Made by a program: the position numbers and the translations under genes. The notes beneath the pieces are model-generated. The model saw only the letters and a program-made list of their open reading frames with translations. It did not search any database and had not been told where the DNA came from. Shown one piece after another: positions 14,560 to 20,245 of a stretch of DNA of 20,245 bases. The DNA comes from JBCDBL01 sp039183635 (lineage in GTDB: Bacteria; Pseudomonadota; Alphaproteobacteria; Caulobacterales; Parvularculaceae), in NCBI GenBank assembly GCA_039183635.1, contig JBCDBL010000078.1, forward strand, positions 1-20,245. Direction: 5' to 3'. Within the stretch, counting starts at the first letter, position 1, and each line of letters begins with the position of its first letter.

Positions 14560-15405
14560 TTAGGCTAACCTTTTGGCCAACTTGTCAAATGCCGCCAGAT
14601 CCGCCAGCAACGCTTCCATCTGGTGCAAAGGCACCATATTCGGACCGTCAGAAGGCGCATTGTCAGGATCAGGATGGGTTTCCATGAACACAGCCGCAAC
14701 GCCGACGGCGACCGCGGCGCGGGCGAGGGTCGGCACGAACTCCCGCTGACCGCCGGAGCTTGTTCCCTGCCCCCCCGGCTGCTGCACCGAATGGGTGGCG
14801 TCAAAGACAACCGGCGCGCCCATGGCCGCCATGATGGGCAAAGAACGAAAGTCCGTCACAAGCGTATTGTAGCCGAAACTCGCCCCACGCTCCGTCACAA
14901 GCACATTCGGGTTGCCGCCGCCGGTGACCTTGGCGATGACGTTTTTCATGTCCCAGGGCGCCAGGAACTGGCCCTTCTTCACATTGATCACAGCCTCCGT
15001 CGCCGCGGCGGCGAGCAGGAGGTCTGTCTGCCGGCACAAAAACGCCGGGATCTGGAGCACGTCCACAGCCTCCGCCACCGGCGCGCACTGCTCCTTCTCA
15101 TGGATGTCCGTCAGGCACGGCAGGCCCAGGGTTTCGCGAATCTCCTGGAACACCGGCAGCGACTTGTCGAGGCCGAGGCCGCGCTTGCCGGCCGCGCTCG
15201 TCCTGTTCGCCTTGTCGAAGGAAGATTTGTAGATGAGGCCGATCCCGACCCGACCGCAAATCTCCTTCAACGCCCCCGCCACCTCAAGCGCATGGTCCCG
15301 GCTTTCCATCTGGCACGGCCCGGCGATCAATGTCAGCGGCGCAGCATTGCCCACCTTCACCGCGCCAGCGCCCTTGCCGATTTCCACAATACTGTTCGGG
15401 GTCAT
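14560..15405 (-). CDS. kdsA: 3-deoxy-8-phosphooctulonate synthase (metal-dependent type)
   Basis: KdsA condenses phosphoenolpyruvate with arabinose-5-phosphate to give KDO-8-phosphate, for the LPS core. The 281-residue product has I-A-G-P-C31-Q-M-E-S, K-S-S-F-D-K-A-N-R-T-S, F-L-C-R-Q-T-D-L-L, N-V-K-K-G-Q-F-L-A-P-W-D, D-A-T-H-S-V-Q and M-E-T-H-P-D-P. The cysteine in A-G-P-C, with the later His, Glu and Asp, is the metal-ligand set of the Aquifex-like class; the E. coli-type metal-independent enzyme has Asn at that place. I chose ATG 15405 because AAGGAGAG lies nine bases upstream (15413-15420, minus strand); an upstream in-frame ATG at 15483 would add 26 unlikely residues overlapping the divergent kdsD start. 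It is divergent from kdsD, 76 bases apart. Confidence 0.96.
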   Translation of the reverse strand: MTPNSIVEIGKGAGAVKVGNAAPLTLIAGPCQMESRDHALEVAGALKEICGRVGIGLIYKSSFDKANRTSAAGKRGLGLDKSLPVFQEIRETLGLPCLTDIHEKEQCAPVAEAVDVLQIPAFLCRQTDLLLAAAATEAVINVKKGQFLAPWDMKNVIAKVTGGGNPNVLVTERGASFGYNTLVTDFRSLPIMAAMGAPVVFDATHSVQQPGGQGTSSGGQREFVPTLARAAVAVGVAAVFMETHPDPDNAPSDGPNMVPLHQMEALLADLAAFDKLAKRLA

Positions 15406-15481
15406 GGGAGGTCTCTCCTTGCGCTTCCAAGCGTTCGTCGTTAGCCCTTTCATAGAGTTAGCACAAGATGGGAAGCGCCCC

Positions 15482-16441
15482 ATGCCCCAACAAGATCACA
15501 TCGCCGTCGCCCGAGAGGTGATCGGCACCGAATTGAAGGGCCTTGACGCCCTCGCCGCCGCCATCGACGGGCGCTTCACCGAGGCGGTGGAGACCCTGAA
15601 AGCCGTTAAAGGCCGGGTCGTCGTCACCGGCATGGGCAAAAGCGGGCATGTCGCCCGTAAAATCGCCGCAACGCTCGCCTCAACGGGCAAACCGGCGAGT
15701 TTCGTTCACCCCGGCGAGGCGAGCCATGGCGACCTCGGCATGATCGCCCGCAACGATGCGGTGATCGCCATTTCAAAGTCCGGGGAAGCGGCGGAGCTGC
15801 GCGACCTTCTCGCCTACGCCAAGCGATTCGCCATTCCGCTCATCGCCATCACCGGCGGACCGGCGTCGACCCTCGGCAAAGCGGCGGACATCGTCCTGCT
15901 CTTGCCCGAAGCGGAAGAGGCCTGCGGCGAGACGCGGGCGCCCACCACCTCCACCACCATGACCATGGCCCTCGGCGACGCCCTGGCCGTGGCTCTTCTC
16001 CAGGACGCAGGCTTCAGCGCCGATGATTTCCACGTCTATCACCCCGGCGGCAAGCTGGGCGCAAGCCTGCTGAAAGTGCGCGACATGATGCACGGGGCGG
16101 ACGCCCTGCCGCTCTGCCCCCTCAACGCGCCAATGAAAGACGCCGTCGCGGTGATGAGCGTGCGTAAATTCGGCTGCATCGGGGTGACCGACGCCGACGG
16201 CAAGCTCGCCGGCATTATCACCGACGGGGACCTGCGCCGTCATTTCGGCGAGGACTTCTCAACGCGAACCGCCAAAGACCTCATGACGCCGGCCCCCAAA
16301 ACCGTCCGCCCGGATACGATTGCCGGTGAGGCGCTGGCGATTTTAAGCGAGAAGAAAATTACGGCGCTGTTTGTCGTGGAGGATGGACGCCCCGTAGGGC
16401 TGCTGCATGTTCATGATTGTTTGTCTACGGGAGTGGTTTAG
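15482..16441 (+). CDS. kdsD: Arabinose-5-phosphate isomerase (KpsF/GutQ family)
   Basis: KdsD interconverts ribulose-5-phosphate and arabinose-5-phosphate, supplying the KdsA substrate. The 319 residues contain an SIS sugar-isomerase domain (about 30-175) with G50-M-G-K-S-G, the H-P-G-E-A-S-H-G-D segment (76-84) and S-K-S-G-E (98-102), the Y-H-P-G-G-K-L-G linker (186-193), and two CBS domains (about 203-255 and 268-319). ATG 15482 is preferred; the frame stays open upstream but that part lies inside the antisense kdsA gene, and only a weak GGGAAG ribosome site precedes the ATG. Divergent pairing with kdsA implies joint control of KDO synthesis from the 76-base spacer. The stop is one base away from the stop of the convergent lipoprotein gene. 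Confidence 0.95.
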   Translation: MPQQDHIAVAREVIGTELKGLDALAAAIDGRFTEAVETLKAVKGRVVVTGMGKSGHVARKIAATLASTGKPASFVHPGEASHGDLGMIARNDAVIAISKSGEAAELRDLLAYAKRFAIPLIAITGGPASTLGKAADIVLLLPEAEEACGETRAPTTSTTMTMALGDALAVALLQDAGFSADDFHVYHPGGKLGASLLKVRDMMHGADALPLCPLNAPMKDAVAVMSVRKFGCIGVTDADGKLAGIITDGDLRRHFGEDFSTRTAKDLMTPAPKTVRPDTIAGEALAILSEKKITALFVVEDGRPVGLLHVHDCLSTGVV

Positions 16442-16442
16442 A

Positions 16443-17069
16443 TCACTGTCGAAAAAGCTCTATGAACTCACCCGGTTCAGTCCCAAACAACTGATTGCCG
16501 TTCGCATCAAAGCCCCGCTCCGCCTGCCAATAATTGCGATCGTCGAGCCACGCTTCAGCCTCAATTGATATGTAAGACTGTCGGCGCTCTGAAAAGACGC
16601 GGCATGTCGCTGGATCCACATATCCACGCCAACCTGAGCCGTCTGGCCTCCAAACCTGGCCGCAACCTTTATCAAAATAAGGGTCGATATCTTCCGGCGT
16701 TAACGCTTCAAGCACGCCAGGGGTCTGCCAGGCGTCAACATACTTTTCAGGACCTTTCAGGGCGTAAGTGCTCTGTAAAACCCCCTCGCCGTCAGCAGTG
16801 AGCGACAACTGAATGACGCGTTGGCGATAAAGCTGTTTCTGTGGCCCTGTGTTTAACTGATAATACAGCCATGTTCCTTCAAGTTCAGGCGCCGTAATCG
16901 CAAAGCGCCGATCACGGAAATTATTTTTCGGATCGTCGGGCGCTGTTTCGAACGTATCGGCCATCAGTGCTGCGAAAGCAGCGATGTCCGCTTGCGGTGC
17001 TGCGGCGTGCTTGTGCGCACATGCCGATAAAGCACAACAAACAGATGTCATAATAAAAATGCGCACCAT
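16443..17069 (-). CDS. CpcT/CpeT-like lipoprotein
   Basis: The product (208 residues) has a lipoprotein signal with lipobox L14-S-A-C17, then a mature domain resembling the CpcT/CpeT family, which in cyanobacteria attaches phycobilins to phycobiliproteins. Shared features are a start with A-x-F-x-x-D-x-x-N-F-R-D-R-R-F near 40-57, G-T-W-L-Y-Y-Q-L (65-72), Y-R-Q-R-V-I-Q-L (81-88), G-C136-G-Q-V-W, a second conserved cysteine C156 in P-A-T-C-R-V, and the W-x-D-x-x-Y-W-Q-A-E-R-G-F-D-A-N-G ending. No phycobilisome or bilin gene is nearby, so chromophore lyase activity is doubtful; a lipocalin-like, possibly tetrapyrrole-binding role is speculation. ATG 17069 is chosen because GGAAGGG precedes it and the lipobox then sits correctly; upstream in-frame starts at 17084 and 17225 run into the repeat. 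It ends one base from kdsD, tail-to-tail. Confidence 0.8.
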   Translation of the reverse strand: MVRIFIMTSVCCALSACAHKHAAAPQADIAAFAALMADTFETAPDDPKNNFRDRRFAITAPELEGTWLYYQLNTGPQKQLYRQRVIQLSLTADGEGVLQSTYALKGPEKYVDAWQTPGVLEALTPEDIDPYFDKGCGQVWRPDGSGWRGYVDPATCRVFSERRQSYISIEAEAWLDDRNYWQAERGFDANGNQLFGTEPGEFIELFRQ

Positions 17070-17099
17070 GAGGAACCCTTCCATAACCGGCGCCGCTTC

Positions 17100-17250
17100 C
17101 TGTTCTCCGCCCCCGTTTACGGGGGAGGCGCCGCGCGACAGCGAGACGGAGGGGCACGGCGTCTCAGTTAAACACCGATACGTCAAATAGAGACTGCGCT
17201 TGCCCCCTTCGGCCCTTCGGGCCACTTCCCCCGCACGCGGGGGAAGAAGC
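17100..17250. repeat. Inverted pair of REP-like palindromic units
   Basis: The left unit has a CCCCCGT/ACGGGGG hairpin (17110-17125) followed by a GACGGAGGGGCA tail (about 17145-17156). The right unit, read on the other strand, has CTTCCCCCGC/GCGGGGGAAG (17225-17246), then GGCCC-TTC-GGGCC (17211-17223) and a GAAGGGGGCA tail. The two units face each other around a spacer bounded by GTCTC (17161-17165) and GAGAC (17190-17194). Such units are scattered between genes in many alphaproteobacteria. Here the pair lies between the start of the CpcT/CpeT-like gene and the end of the DUF1330 gene, and could also stop transcription coming from the latter. Confidence 0.7.
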
Positions 17251-17270
17251 TGCGCCTCATTCGAAAGCCG

Positions 17271-17708
17271 TCACTCCCCCTTTGCAATCGGCGACACGGT
17301 CTGCGGCGTCGGAAAGCCTTCAAACGCAACCACGTCGAACGCCCCCACCCCTTCGCGCTTCTTCTTTAAAGCCTCATATTCCGGAGACGTCCAAAACGCC
17401 CGGGCGGCGTTAAGGGACGGCCATTCGGCGATGACGATGCTCTGGTAGGCGTACTCTCCTTCAAACACCTCCACATCTGTCGCGATGGCGCGGTACTGAC
17501 CGCCGAATTTTTCGTAGAGCGGCGGCAGGCCCTTGGCGTACTCGGCGAGATCCTGCCGATCATAGCCGCGCCCCATAACGACGAGATAACCGGGGCGTTG
17601 CATCTCCGCCTCCGCCGCGGCGGGCGCAAAACCAGTCCAGAACTGCGCCGCCCCGACGCCGAGCGTAAAAGCGGCGGCGAGCGGGACCAAGGTTTTCAAT
17701 CGGGTCAT
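17271..17708 (-). CDS. DUF1330 domain protein with N-terminal signal/anchor
   Basis: The 145-residue product starts with a short basic end and a hydrophobic segment (about 5-25), then a ferredoxin-like DUF1330 domain (about 36-135): G-Y-L-V-V-M-G-R-G-Y-D, the Y-x-K-x-L-P-P-L-Y-E-K-F-G-G-Q-Y-R-A segment, V-x-V-F-E-G, I-A-E-W-P-S and F-W-x-S-P-E-Y-E. Proteins of this family are small and of unproven biochemical role. ATG 17708 is chosen because it overlaps the symporter stop as ATGA and AAGGAG lies eight bases upstream. An in-frame ATG at 17789 would run back into the symporter gene. Translational coupling to the symporter suggests a shared physiological job. The signal implies periplasmic or membrane-attached location. 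Confidence 0.85.
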   Translation of the reverse strand: MTRLKTLVPLAAAFTLGVGAAQFWTGFAPAAAEAEMQRPGYLVVMGRGYDRQDLAEYAKGLPPLYEKFGGQYRAIATDVEVFEGEYAYQSIVIAEWPSLNAARAFWTSPEYEALKKKREGVGAFDVVAFEGFPTPQTVSPIAKGE

Positions 17709-19195
17709 GAGGAAACGCTCCTTGTCTTGATGGAGACGGATGAGGCGGACTTCGGCCAGAAAAACAACAGCGCGAGCGGCAAAACCCACGGGACCAGACG
17801 TTCAAACGGATCGCCCGGCAGGTGGGCGAGACGGCTGAGCGCCGCCATCGCGCCGGCACCATCGTTCACCGGCGCGGCGCCGAGCAAGTAGAACAGAACC
17901 GTGACGGCGAAACCTGCGACGATGCTAAGCCCAATCGCCAGGGCCGGCGGTTCGACGCCGGCTGTGCGGGCGAAGATGATGGGCCCGAACGCCGCCCCCA
18001 GGGCCGCCCAGGCGAAAAGCACGCGGTTGAAAATCGTATCCGGCAGCGCCAGGGTGAGCGCCACGGCTAAAATGGCGATCCCGATCATCGTCGCACGAGA
18101 AATCAAAACCGCCCGATTTGGAAACACACGTACAAGTCCCAAATCATGGGCGATGGCGCCGGACGCCGCCAGCAATATGGAATCCACAGTAGACATTACA
18201 GCGGACAAGACCGCTGCGATAACAACCCCGGCGACAACAGCGGGCAACAGCGTTCCGGCCAAGGCGTAAAACAAACTTTCGCCATCCGCCATCTCCGGCG
18301 TCAGCACCCGGCCCGCAAGGCCAAGAACGGCCATGGCGATGGAGATCACGATAGACCAGCTAATCGCGACTACGAAGCCTTGGCGCCGGGCCGCATCATC
18401 CCGAACAGCCATCAAACGACTGACAAGGTGCGGTTGCCCGAAAGTGCCAAGCCCAATCGACATTGTCCCAAGAACGAAACCAAGGGCGAGAAATCCCGTT
18501 CGACCGCCAAAAAGGTCCATCGTAACCGGGACGCCCGCCAAGCCCTCCCCTATGCCTTGAAAACCGCCGGCGGCGAAAAACGCCGTGAGGGACAAACCGA
18601 GGGCGACCAGGATCATGACAATCCCCTGAAGCGTGTCGGTGACGCTGACGGCCCAGAACCCGCCCATCATGGAGTAAACGACAATAATGACCGCGCCGAT
18701 CAAAACGCTTGTCGTGAAGCCGAGGCCGAACTCCTCCATAAACGCCTTGGCGGTGGCGTCGAATTGGGCGGCGATATAAAAGATAAAACAAAACGCGGTG
18801 AGCAACGCCGCAAGCGCCGCCACAAGCCGCCGGCCGCGCCCCTGCAGACGCGCCACAAGAAAATCCGTCAGCGTCACATGACCTTCCGCCGCGGACTCCT
18901 CGCGCAACATCTTGCCGAGCCACAGCCACAAAACAGCGTACCCGACCCAAAAACCAGGCAGCATCCAAAGAGCGGACACCCCTGCGGCGTAAACGAAGCC
19001 GGTAAACCCCAAAAGGATCCAGGCCGAAGACGATGACGCGGAATAGGATACCCCCGCAACAATTGGCCCAAGCCCGCGCCCGCCGAGAAAGAAATCATCC
19101 TCGTTTTTGACGCGGCGCGCGGCCCAAACGCCAATGGCGACAAGAACGACCTTGTAGAAAATCAATGTCGCAAGGACGACCCCGTTTCCAGCCAT
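17705..19195 (-). CDS. Sodium:solute symporter, PutP-like
   Basis: A 496-residue polytopic protein of the SSS family (LeuT fold, about 13 helices), closest by eye to the sodium/proline symporter PutP. Matching features are G-G-R-G-L-G-P (38-44), the first-helix segment S50-Y-S-A-S-S-S-S-A-W, M-G-G-F-W-A-V-S-V-T-D-T-L-Q, G-L-G-x-F-G-Q-P-H, the S-A-V-M-S-T Na2-site sequence, and A-W-A-A-L-G-A-A-F-G-P. PutP D55, essential for sodium in E. coli, aligns with S55 here, while S57 and the S-T pair are kept; the substrate may therefore differ from proline. ATG 19193-19195 has AAAGGAG just upstream. It overlaps the DUF1330 gene by four bases and is divergent from the crotonase gene. Confidence 0.92.
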   Translation of the reverse strand: MAGNGVVLATLIFYKVVLVAIGVWAARRVKNEDDFFLGGRGLGPIVAGVSYSASSSSAWILLGFTGFVYAAGVSALWMLPGFWVGYAVLWLWLGKMLREESAAEGHVTLTDFLVARLQGRGRRLVAALAALLTAFCFIFYIAAQFDATAKAFMEEFGLGFTTSVLIGAVIIVVYSMMGGFWAVSVTDTLQGIVMILVALGLSLTAFFAAGGFQGIGEGLAGVPVTMDLFGGRTGFLALGFVLGTMSIGLGTFGQPHLVSRLMAVRDDAARRQGFVVAISWSIVISIAMAVLGLAGRVLTPEMADGESLFYALAGTLLPAVVAGVVIAAVLSAVMSTVDSILLAASGAIAHDLGLVRVFPNRAVLISRATMIGIAILAVALTLALPDTIFNRVLFAWAALGAAFGPIIFARTAGVEPPALAIGLSIVAGFAVTVLFYLLGAAPVNDGAGAMAALSRLAHLPGDPFERLVPWVLPLALLFFWPKSASSVSIKTRSVSS

Positions 19196-19245
19196 TTCTA
19201 CTCCTTTGGCGCATTTATAAATGGTCTGTATCTATGACATTTTCA

Positions 19246-19265
19246 CATGGTATGATCATACAATG
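19246..19265. promoter_or_regulatory. Candidate operator dyad between divergent genes
   Basis: CATGGTATGATCATACAATG is a 20-base dyad with nine of ten positions symmetric, including a perfect 12-base core GTATGATCATAC (19250-19261). It lies in the 110-base spacer between the symporter and crotonase-type genes, whose starts are 50 bases to the left and 40 to the right. The position suits a dimeric regulator acting on both promoters. No regulator gene is adjacent. I could not define matching -35/-10 boxes. Confidence 0.4.
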
Positions 19266-19305
19266 CAACTGTTCGCCACCACGCCATAGATGAAGGCCGA
19301 TCTAC

Positions 19306-20088
19306 ATGACCAACGCCGACCTTAGCCTTTCCATCGCCGCCGACCGGGCTGAAATCGTTTTCGACCGGCCGGGCAAGCGCAACGCCATCACCTCCGACAT
19401 GTGGCGCCGCATTCCCGAATTGGTGGCGGAGGCCGAGGCCGACGCAGCTGTGAAGGTCATATTGATCCGTGGCGAAGGCGGCGCCTTTGCAGCGGGAGCG
19501 GACATATCGGAGTTTGAGACAGTCTACGCCACGCCGGAAAGCGCCGCGGCCTACTCGAAACTGATCTCGAACGCCATGGCCGCCGTCGCCGACTGCCCCA
19601 AACCGACGGCGGCGATGATCTCCGGTCCTTGCGTCGGCGGCGGCTGCGGCCTGGCGCTGGCGTGCGACATGCGGTTTGCGGACGAAACGTCGAAATTCGC
19701 CGTGCCGCCAGGAAAGCTCGGCCTCGCCTACACGTTGGCGGATGTGAAACGCCTGATCGACGCCGTCGGGGTCTCGATGGCGAAGGACATTTTATACACT
19801 GGCCGTCTTCTCGATGCGGAAGAGGCGCTGGCCACGGGCCTCATCGACAAGCTGTTCGACAAGCCCAATCTAAAGGTGGAGACCGCCGCGTTCCTCGACC
19901 AGGTTTGCGCCGCTTCGCAATTCAGCATCCGCACCACGAAAAAATTCATCCGCCTGATCCGCAGCGGCCAAACTGCGGATAATGATGAGACGCAGACGGA
20001 CTTCCTGGCCGCCTTTGGGAACGAAGATTTCAAGGAGGGCTATCGCGCCTTCCTGGAAAAGCGCAAGCCGAAGTTTGAATACTCTTAA
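19306..20088 (+). CDS. Enoyl-CoA hydratase/isomerase (crotonase) family protein
   Basis: The 260-residue product has the crotonase fold, acting on acyl-CoA thioesters. Visible parts are R-P-x-K-R-N-A-I (21-28), the first oxyanion loop A-F-A-A-G-A-D-I-S (60-68) and the second oxyanion segment G107-P-C-V-G-G-G-C-G-L-A-L-A-C. The two glutamates of classical enoyl-CoA hydratase (rat E144 and E164) align with G115 and P135 here, so ordinary hydration is unlikely. The P-P-G-K-L-G-L-A-Y ending of the motif resembles a widespread uncharacterised subgroup often named enoyl-CoA hydratase. A weak GAAGG (19292-19296) precedes ATG 19306. It is divergent from the symporter. Exact reaction unknown. Confidence 0.88.
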   Translation: MTNADLSLSIAADRAEIVFDRPGKRNAITSDMWRRIPELVAEAEADAAVKVILIRGEGGAFAAGADISEFETVYATPESAAAYSKLISNAMAAVADCPKPTAAMISGPCVGGGCGLALACDMRFADETSKFAVPPGKLGLAYTLADVKRLIDAVGVSMAKDILYTGRLLDAEEALATGLIDKLFDKPNLKVETAAFLDQVCAASQFSIRTTKKFIRLIRSGQTADNDETQTDFLAAFGNEDFKEGYRAFLEKRKPKFEYS

Positions 20089-20173
20089 GTCTGCTTTTAA
20101 GCCGATAAGGGTTGGCTTCGCCACGTGCGAGCAGGACACTCGCATATAAGGACGTCTTGACAGAACGCAGACT
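20088..20173 (+). other. Structured 3' region with possible three-way junction
   Basis: AGTCTGC (20088-20094, starting on the last base of the stop codon) pairs with GCAGACT (20167-20173). Inside lie two hairpins: AAGCCGAT/GTTGGCTT (20099-20106 with 20111-20118, AAGG loop, two wobble pairs) and TGCGAG/CTCGCA (20126-20131 with 20139-20144). Together they could form a three-way junction after the crotonase-type gene. No T run follows. It may be a 3' UTR structure, part of a repeat, or chance. Confidence 0.35.
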
Positions 20174-20175
20174 AA

Positions 20176-20245
20176 TTTCCCTCTCCCCTTCGGGGAGAGG
20201 TCGAAATTGCGATGGCAATTTCGGGTGAGGGGGAAGGGATTTGGG
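20176..20245. repeat. REP-like double-hairpin intergenic repeat (at the window edge)
   Basis: CCTCTCCCC/GGGGAGAGG (20180-20188 with 20192-20200, TTC loop) is followed by CGAAATTGC/GCAATTTCG (20202-20210 with 20215-20223), then GGGTGAGGGGGAAGGG, which mirrors the starting TTTCCCTC. This is the familiar layout of dispersed intergenic palindromes in alphaproteobacteria. It is a different family from the pair at 17100-17250. The window ends within or just after it. Confidence 0.65.

Noticed and set aside
15233..15481. N-terminal extension of kdsD reaching to 15233
   Set aside because: The extension is antisense to the conserved start of kdsA and lacks KdsD homology; family length fits ATG 15482.
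17070..17225. N-terminal extension of the CpcT/CpeT-like gene to 17225
   Set aside because: It would translate the REP-like repeat and bury the lipoprotein signal; ATG 17069 has GGAAGGG upstream.
18146..19036. 296-codon plus-strand frame opposite the symporter
   Set aside because: Low-complexity, charged and Gln/Arg-rich translation; the minus strand encodes an unmistakable PutP-like protein.
1..20245. CRISPR array, tRNA/rRNA gene, transposase, phage or toxin-antitoxin genes
   Set aside because: I looked for regular direct repeats, cloverleaf-like segments and typical mobile-element proteins on both strands and found none.

Overview
This window is GC-rich, densely coding DNA from an alphaproteobacterium. 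The cob gene set uses the aerobic-type genes (CobO, CobQ, CobC, CobP), the genes overlap by a few bases, and the KDO genes show a lipopolysaccharide outer membrane. I cannot fix the genus; a member of the Caulobacterales/Parvularculales-like groups would fit. About three quarters of the window concerns cobalamin (vitamin B12).

Left edge (1-1747): the 3' end of a DUF3089 alpha/beta-hydrolase-like gene whose nucleophile elbow reads G-Y-E-Q-G instead of G-x-S-x-G, then galU (UDP-glucose synthesis).

First B12 block (1789-4701, + strand): cobT, cobS, a CobC-like phosphatase and cobO, joined by 4-10 base overlaps and starting only 41 bases after galU. They attach and process the lower ligand and adenosylate the corrin. 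No riboswitch lies in front of them.

Control region (4702-5208): the only long non-coding stretch. It holds a good sigma70-type promoter, a class-I cobalamin riboswitch with a perfect B12 box, and a leader that can fold to cover the Shine-Dalgarno sequence of the next gene.

Second B12 block (5209-13043, + strand): btuB (TonB receptor), btuF, btuC, btuD, cobQ, cobD/cbiB and cobC, with gaps of 5 bases or less, or overlaps. One riboswitch therefore probably governs both corrinoid import and the late steps that rebuild cobalamin. cobP, the missing kinase/guanylyltransferase, lies tail-to-tail on the opposite strand and overlaps cobC. No corrin-ring genes are in the window. The visible set runs from cobyrinic acid a,c-diamide to cobalamin.

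Right part (13567-20245): a DJ-1/PfpI-type protein with Tat-like and lipobox signals; metal-dependent-type kdsA divergent from kdsD (KDO for LPS); a CpcT/CpeT-like lipoprotein; an inverted pair of REP-like palindromes; a DUF1330 protein translationally coupled to a PutP-like sodium symporter; and a divergent crotonase-fold gene lacking both classical hydratase glutamates. The right edge holds a structured 3' region and a second REP-like element. I see no tRNA, rRNA, CRISPR array, transposase or phage gene.

Most genes are recognised families. The points most worth a second look are the riboswitch expression platform, the CpcT/CpeT-like lipoprotein in a genome segment with no phycobilisome genes, the two apparent pseudoenzyme-like active sites, and the 20-base dyad at 19246-19265.
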